NCBI GenBank assembly: GCA_963969495.1
Contig: OZ018321.1
Coordinates: 124,448,521 to 124,512,520 of the forward strand
DNA from: Ceratothoa steindachneri
Lineage: Eukaryota > Arthropoda > Malacostraca > Isopoda > Cymothoidae
DNA length: 64,000 bases
Direction of reading: 5' to 3'
Under the pieces are notes generated by a model. That model saw only the letters and a program-made list of their open reading frames with translations, searched no databases and was not told the origin of the DNA. The translations under genes and the position numbers were made by a program. Below are positions 47,250 through 58,793 of this stretch, piece after piece (the stretch's first letter is position 1; each line of letters starts with the position of its first letter).

Positions 47250-47920
47250 ACATCTAGATTGATCAAAAGAAATGCTGAGAACTGAAGTTATTTGAAGATA
47301 CTTGAATAAGGATTCCATGTCTTCAAGAATGAAGAAGAGAGGCCGAAAACAGTCAGTTAGAAAGGGAGAGAAGGAAAGAATGATCTAAAAACAGAGCGTA
47401 AAACTTTTATGCAGATTTTTCTCACAGCAGGAGCGGGATAATTGTACAATAGGGAGGATCGAAAAAGGGGTGGGAGGTGGCAAATATTTTGCAATTCATT
47501 TCCTCACCCTTATTCTTTATGGATTCAACCTTTACAACTATTGTGTTAAAATTTCAGACTTCTAAATAAATATTTTCAGGTTCCTCAACGCAATTAAAAA
47601 TTCTTAATAAAAGCAAAAATTTCGGAAAATTCTACCCATTTATTTTCAAACTTCAAGTTGTTACATTAACATTTATAACCTATACCGGCTATAATATTTC
47701 CATAAAACTTTACAATCAATACTTCTACTTCCATTTTATTAAATAAAAGTAATCTATTAAATATTCGATAAGTTTTCCTTCCTTTTTTCCTTTGTTTCCA
47801 TGCAACCTGTTGATTTTCATCATCACTCTGAAATAGAAGAAATTGAACAATCGATTATTTAAATTTTAACTATTATTCAATATCCATTTATTCAATGCAG
47901 TATATTTTTTCTTTAAAAAG
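47250..47920. other. Intergenic, nothing recognised
   Basis: AT-rich, no motif seen. Confidence 0.4.
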
Positions 47921-47924
47921 TCCT

Positions 47925-49790
47925 TCTTGTATTAAATGAGGGTATTTTTTTCCTGGACTCAATATTACTCCTTATATAGCCGTCTCGTTTATTTTCTCTA
48001 CAAACTGCTAGTGACGCTTCTGTGACCAGTTTGATGCATCTCTCAACCGCTTGTGTGTAACAAGGAATATTCGGAATATCTAATTTAGATTATTGACGGA
48101 TAAATTCTTTATGTTGCTCATCAGAGAGCGTCCTCGACAGCGGAGGTTCGGTACAACGGTCTATTGCCAATTAATTAGGTCGATGTAGTCGTCAGCTTCA
48201 AAGTTTATGTCTGGGATCTTGAAAGTGCGTATTGATTTCCCTTTATAAGCTTTTCGTGCTTTCTCAATTCTTCTACATGCGAGTTCCTGGATATAAGTTC
48301 TTTCATGTTGCAGCATACAAAGAAGAATGTTTTTCGCATGTGCAAAATAAGCATTCCTTTGAATCACTGGGGCAACTATATCTAGAATCTGTTTGTTCAT
48401 CCCTTTCAGTGAATGTATGTACTGTCTTGAAGAGGTCGAGTGCTCCATCTTGCGAAGAATACTTAGCGTTTACTTCAAACCAGTGTGCTGCATACACCTT
48501 CCGGATTAAGAAGAAAATGGATTTCAGCGTGTTAGAAGAGTTGGAAGTCGAAACTTATAATCGAATTATTCGATTTGCCGTTGTAAGCCATCGTGCATGC
48601 GACATTTTTCCAGAACTCTTACGAGCTATTTCAGCAGAACATTTATCTTGTAAGATAGATAGAAGGATATCACACAAGTCCTTTGATCAGTGATCAAATT
48701 TCCTCTGTCAGCAGACGGCATGTTAGACGAAATTGGCTCGAATACAACAACACTTAGAGTCTTACATTTAACCAGCTGTTTTCCTATAGGTCCGACAAAT
48801 CCACGAGGCTCCGTTGTTTTCCCATCCAAATTGTTGATGATATGGCGCAATGGGAGCTCATTTGCATGCAGCTGGCAAATAAACCAATGCAGTGGTATAT
48901 TAACTTTTTCCTCTAACATTCTGATCACACCTCCTTTTGTTCCTGTATTCACTGGCGTTCTATCACATCCCACAGCAATAAGTTCATCAGTTGTTATGTT
49001 ATTTGCTTCTAGATACGAGAATATTGCGTCGCATATAGCTTTTGCAGAACATGTATTCATTGTCAGGTGTCCAAGTTATTCGATGTGCTCTTCCATTATG
49101 TTCTTCTTGTGATGAGTTCCCTCCATTGTCTCAACAACAAATGTGCTATCTTTTAAACCATCAAAATAAATAGAATATAATGGCTTATGCGATATAATTT
49201 ATTGATGTAGTGTAGTACGTTCTTTGACACGCTCTCTTCTAACCTTTGACCTGTCAACTACTACAGAGCTTTTTTTGCCTTCAATTGACGATATGTCCTT
49301 AAGGATTGAACTTATTATTAAAGTTGCAGTTCGATCAGACACACTAGTGCGGTCACATTCCAACGCAAATTCTAACAACTTTATTCGTGTAGATGGAGTC
49401 TTAAATGCAAATCATTTGTTTACTTCTTTGCGTTTCACGGATGAAGGAAGTTCATAGTCGCTACCTTTGTCAGCAGTATCTGTTTCTGTGCTAGATGAAG
49501 GAAGAATCACTTCAATCTTATCTGTCGAAGTATATGGGTGATTTAAGAGACAATACTTATGATTCTTCCTAAACTCACTCTCAATATTCTTCTCTGATTG
49601 AATTTGATCGATATTACCTATTGCCATTTTCCTAGTTGTACGTTGTTCTTACACAAACATTTGCTCCAATGGTGGCACATTCATTTTTTGGCTACAAGAA
49701 CGGTTTTCAAAGCTATCGCATTTGCAACACGAAATTTCCAACAATTGTTCTACATTCTTTGTAAAATCGTCACATTTATGTTTAAATGAA
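47925..49790 (-). pseudogene. Orphan transposase-like protein, relic 1
   Basis: I recognise this as a repetitive protein family seen in arthropod genomes, probably transposase-derived (hAT-like at best), with no settled name. Minus-strand order: MAIGNIDQIQSEKNIES (49627), STIEGKK-type region with KKSSVVVDRSKVRRERVKER (about 49280), then an open frame 49060-48626 with ELIAVGCDRTPVNTGTKGGV and WFICQLHANELPLRHI. GKMSHARWLTTANRIIRL lies near 48610-48555 in a shifted frame. An open frame 48448-48161 has FKIPDINFEADDYIDLINWQ. YTQAVERCIKLVTEASLAVC and RDGYIRSNIESRKKIPSF near 48055-47940 close it. About 550-600 codons are covered, with stops and at least three frameshifts. The Cys/Asp-rich core suggests an RNase H-fold transposase, but I cannot identify the catalytic triad. 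Confidence 0.8.
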
Positions 49791-50900
49791 GTCACATTTT
49801 TCCTGCTGATATTTATAATTAAAGCCTGAAATTTTTAATAATAATTTAAAATCCTTTTTCTAACTGCCTTTATTGACACACAAGGGATTGATGCCGTTTT
49901 CCTAATATAAGTTAACTTCACCGCTACTAATGTAATAATTTGTTTAATTGACGGGTCTTATCTATTGCAGTTTTTTTCCTTTTCTCTTTCAAGCAAAACA
50001 TATTTTATAACATATTTATATGTTGGCAACTCTCGTTCATTAATGGCGCAGGGTGTGCCAAACATAATGCTTTCAATTTCATGACGTGTTCTAGGTTTAA
50101 ATACCATAATTAAATATTGTTTTAATTTTTTCTTACATATTATTAACCTCTGAAATATAATAAAACGTGTATAAATATTTATTGTAAACTATAATTAAAA
50201 GTTCTTAAATATAATTGAGGAATGTTTTCTAAACACTAGACACTAGACAGAGCCATACTTACACAAACACACACGCATCCACTCTCAACGATATCGTCTG
50301 CGCTACTGAAACATAATTGTCACGTACTCCGCTATAATATATCATTGAGGAACCTTTAAATATCAATAGATTACTTTCAAATACTTGTACGTTTGCTTGT
50401 TCTTTAAAATGCAATAATGATTTGCTTGCAGGTATCAATTCAAAATTCGAATTTAATTTTCAGATATAATCCACGAAATTCAAAATTTAGTTTGAAATCG
50501 CATTATTTTCAATTTTCAATGGCATTAAGGAACCTTTAAAAATCATTATATCAAAATATCTTTTTAGTAGGTTTATTTGACAGATAGCACCACGAAAGAT
50601 CGTGATGTGAAAATACATTTCAGAAAAATGATTTCGCTCCATAGCAACCCTAATCGTGTCTAAAAAATTTGTTTAGTATTATTTCACTTTCAGCCAAACC
50701 ACTATTTGAAGGCGCGTTGTTATATATGACGAGAAGGCAGTGGATAATTTATGTTCTTACTTTAATAACAGAGTTGATTTAGACAAATATATATTTACCA
50801 AGGTTACAAGTTAAATACAATGTACAATCGTTCAGGTTAGGTCTCAACTTCCCATACTTCTATCCCCCATCTCTGTCGTGACATGTATGTCTGTGGGTCA
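49790..50900. other. Intergenic, nothing recognised
   Basis: AT-rich sequence between the orphan relic and the left LTR of element A. I looked for terminal inverted repeats of the orphan element and did not find any by eye. Confidence 0.4.
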
Positions 50901-50903
50901 TCA

Positions 50904-51930
50904 TTCTACGACCTTAGGCCTAGTGAGGAAACCCCACAAATAGATCCTCGGTGGATCTATGAAATCTTGAAAGTGACTACCGACATTAATTAATTAGGTA
51001 ATATGCCATGTGATAAGTAGTAAACCAATGTAAAATAGAGAAATACTTATATCACGACTGTATAGTTATTAGGAAAAGCATAAGAGAAGCAAGCGAATAA
51101 CTGGTTTCCCACGTGGTCACTCACATACACATACACACAGAGGAGCAGCTACGGGGCGAAAATATACCGATACTTGATTACAAGGGAGCCAAGCAAATAG
51201 AGAATTATATATTCTTTCACCGGTTGAGTTCTTGTGGAAGGTAAAACGAAAAATGATCTGTCGCATCTTGATAGGGTTTGCCAGCCAAATCTGAAAATGT
51301 GTATAGCTACTTTTGGAAGGCACACACCTCTGGTAACACCGTCCAACGGTCAACAAAGAGATATACAAGTGCATTTCCGATCATCAGCTTGGCCCTGCGC
51401 CTTGAAAAGGAGAAAACAGAGGTAACGCCATCTTTAGCTAGAAATTATAAATAAACGAACGAAAACCTTAGAAAAAAGAACTATTTAAGTTATTTGGTTG
51501 GATAGACATAAGTAAAGCGATCTATCTGCCTACGCTTATTATTATTGCAAGAATCACGTGTCCGTTCTTCGTCCTTAACTCCTGTCGTTTTAGCCTTAGC
51601 TACCCCGTCTCATGTAAAACTTACATACGGCATGATAGGTCTCGATTTACTACGCTTACGCCTGATAAGGTAGACCCTATTCAAGAATAAAAGCCTACTT
51701 ATAGTCGTTTTCCTTTCTAATCCTTTGCATTAACCGCAATGTAATCAAGGCACCTTCTGAACCTAGCTTAGAAGTAGAATCTCCGGAAACCTTTGGAATC
51801 ACAGTAAACTCGACGGGTAGACCTAAAACAGTTTCCTCCATCACTCCAAAAAAAAGTCCACACAAACGAACTACACCCTTAATTGTCCTTCATACTTACT
51901 TTAAATCATTCCTTAACTCCCGTACCCATA
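50904..51930 (+). repeat. Left LTR of element A
   Basis: About 1 kb, repeated at 60165-61176 in the same orientation. Matching stretches include GACATTAATTAATTAGGTAA, ATATCACGACTGTA, GTTATTAGGAAAAGCAT and CGCTTACGCCTGATAAGGT. A polyadenylation-like GAATAAAAGCC is near 51685. The 5' limit is approximate. Confidence 0.85.
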
Positions 51931-51960
51931 AACGGGTGACTCCTTCAGCTGAACAGTGAA
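51930..51960 (+). promoter_or_regulatory. Probable primer-binding site of element A
   Basis: GGGTGACTCC directly follows the left LTR, a position and sequence reminiscent of the GGTGAC(T/C)CC primer-binding site of many gypsy elements. The tRNA was not identified. Confidence 0.5.
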
Positions 51961-51971
51961 GTTGAAAATAA

Positions 51972-52860
51972 AAATGAACGCATCAGATCATCAACAGGCA
52001 GGACAACCATTATGCCAGCCATCTTCAATGAGGCAGCAGTTGCAGGTTGACTTAAAATTATGAAAAGCAAGGTAACATTTCAAGAGTAAATAAGAAAGAA
52101 ACTAAATTATTTCATGTCTTGGCTGCACTACCTCCCGAGATCCTCGACCGACTTTTGGCTGCTGTCATATCTATCCAAAATGATTAGCTTTAAAGGAAAG
52201 AGGTAATTGCGCTCTGAAATGACGAAATCCGTGCTCTTCTAGAAGCTCATTGCCTCCTCCATACTCACCTATAAACCTTCTACCAATTTAGGAAGAAATA
52301 AGGAGAACTACTCCACAGGTAGTAGTTAGGGAGAAACTCGTGAGGCACAAGTTCATCCAATTCTTGCAAGCCAACATCGCGCCCATAAAGGCTACTTAGA
52401 ATGAACTAACCTTAGCCCAGCTAGAAAACCTTTCGGATGAACTAATGCCATTTTATAGAATACAGTGTCCTAAAGTTAATGACAGCACTGAGTCCATAGA
52501 ACGTGGTGCCACTTTTTTGAACGATATGTGTATTCCCAATTTTGATAATAGAAGTGATAATTATGTAAATAATGTGAATTATATGGGAAGTGCGTGATCA
52601 GTGCCCGTAGGTGCGTACCCTAATGGAAACCGTTCCAATTGTTTACAGCGTAATAATGATCACGGTGGCTATAATACATACTGATAAGATGTGACCCTTT
52701 GCAGGAATCAAAGACCTGTGGTATGCCGTTGACATTTTTAATTTGGCGAGAGTGTGAAATTCTGCAATCCCTAGGCAGGTAGCCAAAGAGAGGTGGAAAA
52801 CGTTCAAATGCAACCTTCCTCCAGGCCATCTTCGCCAGCCCCATCTGAAAACTAGCAAGG
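51972..52860 (+). pseudogene. gag of element A
   Basis: Particle protein. The pieces in order are MNASDHQQAGQPLCQPSS (51972), LFHVLAALPPEILDRLLAAV (about 52110), VVREKLVRHKFIQFLQANIA (about 52320) and PIKATQNELTLAQLENLSDE. Near the end VCRYHFNFGESVKFCNP (about 52715-52770), the (C)xxHxxFGxxAxxCxxPC motif found at the gag C-terminus of many gypsy elements, appears with its Cys and His residues. Stops and frame changes break it. The gene ends before any protease DTG. Confidence 0.7.
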
Positions 52861-53229
52861 CATGCCATTGCAATCGCGACCGCCGGTATGCCATCTGTCT
52901 TTACAATCGCCGCTAAGGTAAATAAATTAAAACGCAAGTTTCTAATTAATAAGGGGCGAGTGGGTCAATAATTGTGGCTAAATTGGTGCGATCGAGCGAA
53001 CATTACGACGGTTAAAGGCAGAAAAATTAAAGTGCGCGTCGAGATACACACAGATATAGTAATCCCTAGTCTTCACCGATCATTCAAGTGGTCGTCTTTG
53101 TCGCGTATACCACATCGCCCTTATTTTGAATTGATTCTCTAAGGCACTTTAACCTCTTAGTGGATTGCGAGCACGGCATTCTTATCGACAACCAAACTCA
53201 TATCAAAAGTGCAACAATCCGGGGATCCT

Positions 53230-54330
53230 GCTGTGACTCTAATCATTAATGACCAAAAGCACCTACCTCTCAGTTCCAAGCCTGGGTTAGATAGGTATAA
53301 GGCTTTGTATACACCCACGCCCACTATCTTCACTCAATTGTACAATTTGTCACACCCTGGAATTAGGGCATCGCTTCGTAAAACTACGTATTGATACTTC
53401 TAACCAGTATGGACAGGGACATTCGCTCCTGGGCAAGGAAGTTAGTCTCATGTCAGTCCTCCAAGATCGATCAAAACGCAAATGCTTCAATCCTGCCCAT
53501 TAATATTCTGTCCTCAAAATTCGAAACGGTGCATATTGATGTTGTTGGGCTACTTCCACCGTGCACACTGCTTGTACAATCCGACCCGTCGCACAATCGC
53601 TATCTACTATCATGCATTAATGGAGCTACAAGATGGATCGTAGCATTAGAGATTCCTGATGTAAGTGCTGCAACCATCGGCTTGGCTTTCCTAAATGGAT
53701 GGATTTCCAGATTCAGAGTCCCGTTATACGTAATAACCGACAGATGAGCCCAATTTGAATCCGAGTTATTCAAGTAATTATTAGCCCTCTTTGGTTTTCA
53801 TCGTCTCCGCATTGCGGCATACCACCCATCCACGAACGCAATCGCAGAAAGGGCACACACCCTCTAAGTACTCTCTAATGGCCCGTCGGCAAGGCGGGCT
53901 GATGGCCCTTCCGATTATCCTGTTGGGCATTCGTACCTTGCCTAATGACTCGGGATTTTTGCCGTTCACAGTTGTCACAGGGACGATACTATTGTTCCAA
54001 AAAACGCGGTGTTTCATCCTCGTCGTCGAAATCAGATTTAAAAATCATTAAAGAATTTGCCCCAACCATAGCACAAGTCGAATACACACAGGCATTCCTA
54101 AGACACCCGCACTCGGTGCCCAAGCCTGTCGTACCCAAGGATCTTCGTGAGGTAACAAATGTGTGGGTCCGAATAGACCGCGTTCGCAAACCGCTAGAAA
54201 CGCCATATGCTAGCCTTTTCCTGGTGATCTAGTGCGACGATAAGGTCTAAAAATTGGAGTTCCTTGATGGCAAGAGACACACTCTCTCAGTGGACAGGCT
54301 TAAGCCAGCGAGGCTTAGTCCCTCGTAGAG
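53230..54330 (+). pseudogene. Integrase of element A
   Basis: Integrase with the usual parts: LYNLSHPGIRASLR (zinc-binding His region, 53318), MDRDIRSWARKLVSCQSSKI (53409), FETVHIDVVGLLPPC (first catalytic Asp in HIDVVG, 53520), RFRVPLYVITDR (second Asp in TDR, about 53709, followed by a stop), RIAAYHPSTNAIAERAHTL (catalytic Glu in AERAH, about 53810), then ILLGIRTLPNDSGFLPF (about 53922). It ends VWVRIDRVRKPLETPYASLF and SVDRLKPARLS near 54290, the typical gypsy C-terminus. All three catalytic residues are kept, but the frame is broken at several points. Confidence 0.88.
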
Positions 54331-54673
54331 TATTAAAGTGCTGAGTAATCAGCGACAACCAACGACTCAGGCAAGATCCAGGAGGATGACTTGTTGCACA
54401 TCACCTAATGGAGAGCATGTTCAGAGGACTATGACGTCGAATGAAATCGACGAGAAACATCTACAGGCAAGGGAGAGAATAACAACAAAACGGACATCTT
54501 CACGCGGTCTGGGAGGCGAATTACGTTTGGAAAAGACCGATGGTACCTCTATTTTGGAATCCGTTAAGGTCACTGCATTGCCACAGTTATTATAATAAAA
54601 AAGAAATAGGCAAAAATGCACGCGTGCTTCGATATTTTGTAATTTCCCTGCGAACCAATGGGAATACATTCAT

Positions 54674-55742
54674 TGTCAGAGAGAGAGAAAAAAAAAAGTA
54701 GGATAACAAGAACCCGCGATCGGCTTCTGTTAACGTCACTTCTGTTAGATAACACTGACTATAGCCAGCCTAATCGTAACAACGCGAGATTTCACGACAT
54801 GGCGTGAAGCTTTCAATTCACTTCCGGCACCCCTGTATATAGATTAAGCAACTCACCCTTATAGCGCATCTGTAACTTTCACTTCCGTAGCTCAATATAT
54901 ATAGTAAAACATTGGCCTGGGTGAAATAGTATTCTGCTAACAAGAGACGTTGCATAAGGTAAGGCCTGCATGCTCTGATTGCTGGCTGAGCATAGGCGGG
55001 AATTAAGTTAGGATAATTGGAATAATTTTGTACTTAAACTAGACTCAGCCATAATTTTTGTAATATGACTCAGTGCCCTGATCGTTCACATTAACTTTAC
55101 GAGTGTATATTTTTCTGCCTTTAAAGCTTCGTTCACTCGGCCTCCCATACTTCCAAGAGCCCGAAGACAAAAAAAAAGAAAAAAGAAACAAACCAAAAGA
55201 TCTCTTGAACTGATCTTCCTCCCCGGCAAATAATCCCTCGATCTATGCATGTTGTATTTCCGTCATAACTTTGAACATGCCGAGTACGAATCGGCCTTAA
55301 TTGCAAACCCAACCCTTGCTTTTGGAAAAGACTCGATCTCAGTGCTCCCCTTCTCGTGTTCCCTTCGAGTAGCCGAACCAGTGGGTAGCAGATCCACCCG
55401 TAATTGTTGTCGGTCGTGTGTGGCCAAGTGTGTATAACTTGATTTATCTTACTTGTTCATTATTCTATTTTTTATTTATCTTTCATCTCCCATATTTTAT
55501 TTGAGTTTGTCCAGTAGTAAAGTTTATTTCGTTTTGCCCAGTTTGATATACAAAACCTTCGAGATAGTTAAATTAATTCTGCCACGTATAATTAGTCACT
55601 CTTAGAGATTTATTGGAACCCAAAGTTCAATTGCATTATCCGAGGCAAGGCTCATCTGCAGAGTTGATCTGCGTGCTATTCACCAACCATTCCGAGACAC
55701 CGAAAGCAAACGGAGATCAGAAGATCTAACCTGACCTAAGAC

Positions 55743-55743
<1 letters not shown>
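54674..55743 (+). repeat. Left LTR of element B
   Basis: Starts TGTCAGAGAG and ends AAGACA. It aligns with 58794-59845 at an offset of about 4.1 kb, sharing GATAACA, TATAGATTAAGCAA, TAGTATTCTGCTAA, AGGCGGGAATTAAGTT and AGATTTATTGGAACCCAA. TATA-like stretches lie near 54835 and 54898. Confidence 0.9.

Positions 55744-55747
<4 letters not shown>

Positions 55748-55815
<68 letters not shown>
55748..55815. repeat. (AT)n microsatellite
   Basis: Pure AT run of about 68 bp just after the left LTR of element B, on the left of the hairpin repeat. Confidence 0.98.
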
Positions 55816-55817
<2 letters not shown>

Positions 55818-55863
55818 GAAATATCACGAAAGTTAGCACGTGATAACTATAAATATGAATATA

Positions 55864-56360
55864 TACCACGGAAAGAAACTGAAGAAAAGGCAGATTGGAG
55901 TATGTACTTTCGTCTATTCGACATTTTCAAACTCAATGGTAAGAAAAATAAGACGCCCAGTATTTATACAAAGCACGTTTCCCTATGAGGTCAACATTTT
56001 AATGGTAGCAGATAATTCGGATTTTAGAAAAAGTGATAAAATTGGATCTAGCGAAATCAGCCCTGGGCTAATGTTGAGATTACTATAATCCATAGTAATG
56101 ATTTTATAAAGAGAAATATCCTGGAATCATTTTAATCTCCCACACAAAGGAGAGTAATCTCAACGTTAGCCCAGGGCTGTTTTCGCTAGATCCAATTTTA
56201 TCACTTTTTCTAAAATCCGACTGATCTGATAGCATTAAAATGTTGACTTCATAGGGAAACGTGCCTTGTATAAATACTGGGTGTCTTATTTGTCTTACCA
56301 TGGAGTTTAAAAATGTTAAATAGACGAAAGTCTATTTTATTCAGTTTCCTTCCGTGGAAC
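55864..56360. repeat. Large inverted repeat (hairpin), arms about 210-220 bp
   Basis: The left arm 55864-56084 and right arm 56154-56360 are inverted copies, about nine in ten bases the same by eye. Both arms carry ACCACGGAAAGAAACTGAA-like starts, AGTATTTATACAA, AAAGTGATAAAATTGGATCT and CAGCCCTGGGCTAA. The 69-bp loop is 56085-56153. (AT)n runs flank both outer sides. Each arm keeps an open frame of about 60 codons for similar peptides (IRRPVFIQSTFPYEVNILM and IRHPVFIQGTFPYEVNILM), so coding origin is possible, but no domain is recognised. Confidence 0.9.
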
Positions 56361-56369
56361 ATATTCAAC

Positions 56370-56446
<77 letters not shown>
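56370..56446. repeat. (AT)n microsatellite
   Basis: About 77 bp of AT with one TT interruption, between the hairpin and the Penelope-like fragment. Confidence 0.98.
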
Positions 56447-56449
<3 letters not shown>

Positions 56450-56870
56450 GAATTAAACCACATTCTCCGAAGACAATTTAATTCAGAACAGTTTCAGTGT
56501 ATCTCACACCCTTTTTCGACTGACACTGGGTAGAAAATATAAGAGAATTGCATATAAGCATAACACAAGATCCCCTCTTTTTTCTCCCAATCCCCTATTT
56601 GTGGCTAATCTGAGGGGGGGTTAGGCCTAAACATATTGAAGGGCTGACATTTTACGATTTTGTTTATTTGCTTTCTTATTACAGGATTAAAAGAAAATTG
56701 ACCTTTAGATAGATTTAAATTAGGAACTGACGATATCAAGCTTGATTCTACGATTCTTCTCTCAACATAGTTAGCCGATTTAAATACCATTTTACTTCCA
56801 TTGAAATCGATCGTATGATTCTTGTCTCTAACATGGCAAAATATTTCACTGCTTTCGCGCATAGACTAAC
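56447..56870 (-). mobile_element. Penelope-like element 3' fragment with GIY-YIG tail
   Basis: Penelope-like elements encode an RT followed by a GIY-YIG endonuclease. The minus-strand open frame 56862-56605 gives SSEIFCHVRDKNHTIDFNGS (the H-x3-x2-H-x-I/F region), KMVFKSANYVERRIVESSLI and NLNLSKGQFSFNPVIRKQIN, which matches the terminal part of the GIY-YIG domain with the R/K-x-x-x-E block. The RT and the GIY-YIG core are missing on the 5' side. The 3' UTR reaches the (AT)n run at 56446, so the element's 3' end abuts the microsatellite. Confidence 0.75.
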
Positions 56871-57009
56871 GAGATTGTGGCTATAGACGAAGTATCGACT
56901 ATGGAGTCTAATTACTCTATGACCCCCTAAGTGTAGTGCTAGTCACCTGCATAGAGCAAGAGAACAAATATCCCCTACACGTCTTGCCATACGCACCCGA
57001 AGTCTCGTC

Positions 57010-57780
57010 GGCCGAATTAAAGGTGAGCGACCAGCTGTCGCCTCCTCAGAAACCTCAACTGACGTACCTCCTAAATTAATTCGGTGACGTCATCTCTGAA
57101 ATTCCTGATTTTGCAGGTCAATTTGAACCAACATTCAATTTATCACTCAAGAACCCATCCGATCTAAGCCGTATCCGCTGTCCATAGACTTAAGAGAAGC
57201 ATTTACTGGTGCGGTTGACAAGCTGGTATAATTTAAAAAGATAGAACCGTCAAACTCAGATTATTGCTGCCCAGTTGTTATGGTTAAGAAACAACATGGA
57301 TCATACCGGATGTGGATCGATCTTCGGAAATTAAACTCAGTAAACGTGTTCGACCCAGAGCCAATCCCTTTTAGCAACCAGATTGTTCTCATCTTTTTGA
57401 GAAAGCCAAATTCGTACCCGAACTGGATTTGTGCAAGGCCTATTATCAAATTCCACTACGAGAAGAGGTCAGGAAATAGACAGCTTTCCCAACTGAAAAA
57501 GGGCGGATGCAATTTCAAAGACTCCTTTTTGGCCTTGTCACTGCATACAGTAATTAAAATCGTATAATGGCAAGGATATTAGATGGGTTGCCAAATATAT
57601 CCTTTTATTTTGCTAATATTTATGTGGCTACAACTGAGTGGAATTAGCACCCGAATGCTCTCAAGCACATCTACAAAGACTCCGAGAACATACTCTAACC
57701 ATCCCCAGAAAGTGTCACTTCCGTCACACAATACAATCGACTATTTAGTCTTTCGAATTAAAGATATCTAGCTAGCTCCC
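57010..57780 (+). pseudogene. Reverse transcriptase of element B
   Basis: Gypsy-class RT. The linker reads VSDQLSPPQKPQLTYLL and EFGDVISEIPDFAG near 57027-57115. PYPLSIDLREAFTGAV is near 57168, MVKKQHGSYRMWIDLRKLNS at 57280, then AKFVPELDLCKAYYQIPLRE near 57408 (catalytic Asp of motif A kept), FQRLLFGLVTAYSN near 57516 and MARILDGLPNISFYFANIYV near 57566 (YxDD box changed to FANI). IPRKCHFRHTIQS follows. There are frameshifts at about 57390 and 57560. Confidence 0.85.
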
Positions 57781-57829
57781 CAGGAGTACAAAATTTGAGC
57801 CTTGCTAAAATGCCTCTTCTCGCGAGCAA

Positions 57830-58440
57830 AAAGCACTTGAGATCATTTATGTGTTCAGCGTCCATTTACCTTCGTTTTATTGGTAATTTTGCGTCACAGT
57901 CCGCCTCTATGTGCTAACTTTTGAAAAAAAGCTCCTGAGCTCCTTATATGAAAACCAGTGACGATTAAGTGTTTCGATCAATGAAAAGGAAAACTTGCGT
58001 CTCCCCAATATTACGCTTGTCTAACCCCGAGAACCATTTAGCATAAGAACGGATGCCAGTAACGAAGGAATAGGTTGTGTTCTCGTTCCAATTGGAGAAA
58101 ACGATGACAGCTTTCTTATTGCGTGTGCAAGTCGGAAATTTCTACCACGAGAAAATAACTACACTGTGATTTAATGAGAGGCCATCGTGATAGTCTGAGG
58201 AATTAAAAAATTCAAAATTTTTCTGGTAAGGTAAGACCTTATAATAGAAACTGACCATAAACCCTTATCCTACCTCTAAATGGTCGCCTAATGCACTGGA
58301 GTTTGTTTTTACAAGAGATTCAATTCAAGATCTTGTATATTAAAGGCACCGAAAACTGTATAACCGATAGCTTAAGCCAGAATTCATTGAATTCTCCTCC
58401 GAGATGATCTTGATTGAAAGTAATTTTTTTCTCATTTTAG
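57830..58440 (+). pseudogene. RNase H of element B
   Basis: Contains KKHLRSFMCSASIYLRFIGN (RT-connection), TDASNEGIGCVLVPIGENDD near 58048 (first catalytic Asp), FLIACASRKFLPRENNYTVI, then IKKFKIFLVR and LIIETDHKPLSYL near 58240. It ends with IKGTENCITDSLSQNS near 58340. Stops are inside. Non-coding DNA and the right LTR follow, and no integrase is present. Confidence 0.85.
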
Positions 58441-58793
58441 GATTGATTTTTTTCTTTATGTACTTATGCCCATGTAATATTTATTTTCTTTGTACTGATT
58501 TCGTTAATATTATTGCTTATTGATTCGAGGCAGGTCAGCCTCCTACTTAAAGGAATTCATTGATAATTGTTGTTATTGTCTGTTGGTTTCTTTTCTAATA
58601 TTAATCTTTATACATAAGTAACCTCCAGTCTCTATATTTGGGAATTTTACCCACGAATTTATGGTCATGCATTTTTTTAGTTTCAAAATTACGATGTTCT
58701 GTATACTCCTTGTTTGGCCTAGGTGCCACCTTGAGATTTAATTATTATTGGATATCACTCCTACCCAAATGTTCTATCTTAATGGGGAGGAGA

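Noticed and set aside
46926..47285. 119-codon Pro/Thr/His-rich open frame
   Set aside because: The CCA-rich simple sequence gives similar peptides in two phases. No start context or domain.
48232..49112. Plus-strand open frames of 153 and 140 codons
   Set aside because: They are antisense shadows of the minus-strand orphan transposase-like relic, which has recognisable motifs.
52620..52937. Minus-strand 105-codon open frame
   Set aside because: The plus strand here encodes the gag C-terminal Cys/His motif of element A, so the minus frame is a shadow.
56300..56340. Hammerhead ribozyme core in the hairpin arm (GACGAAAGTC)
   Set aside because: No CUGAnGA partner lies at a workable distance on the same strand.
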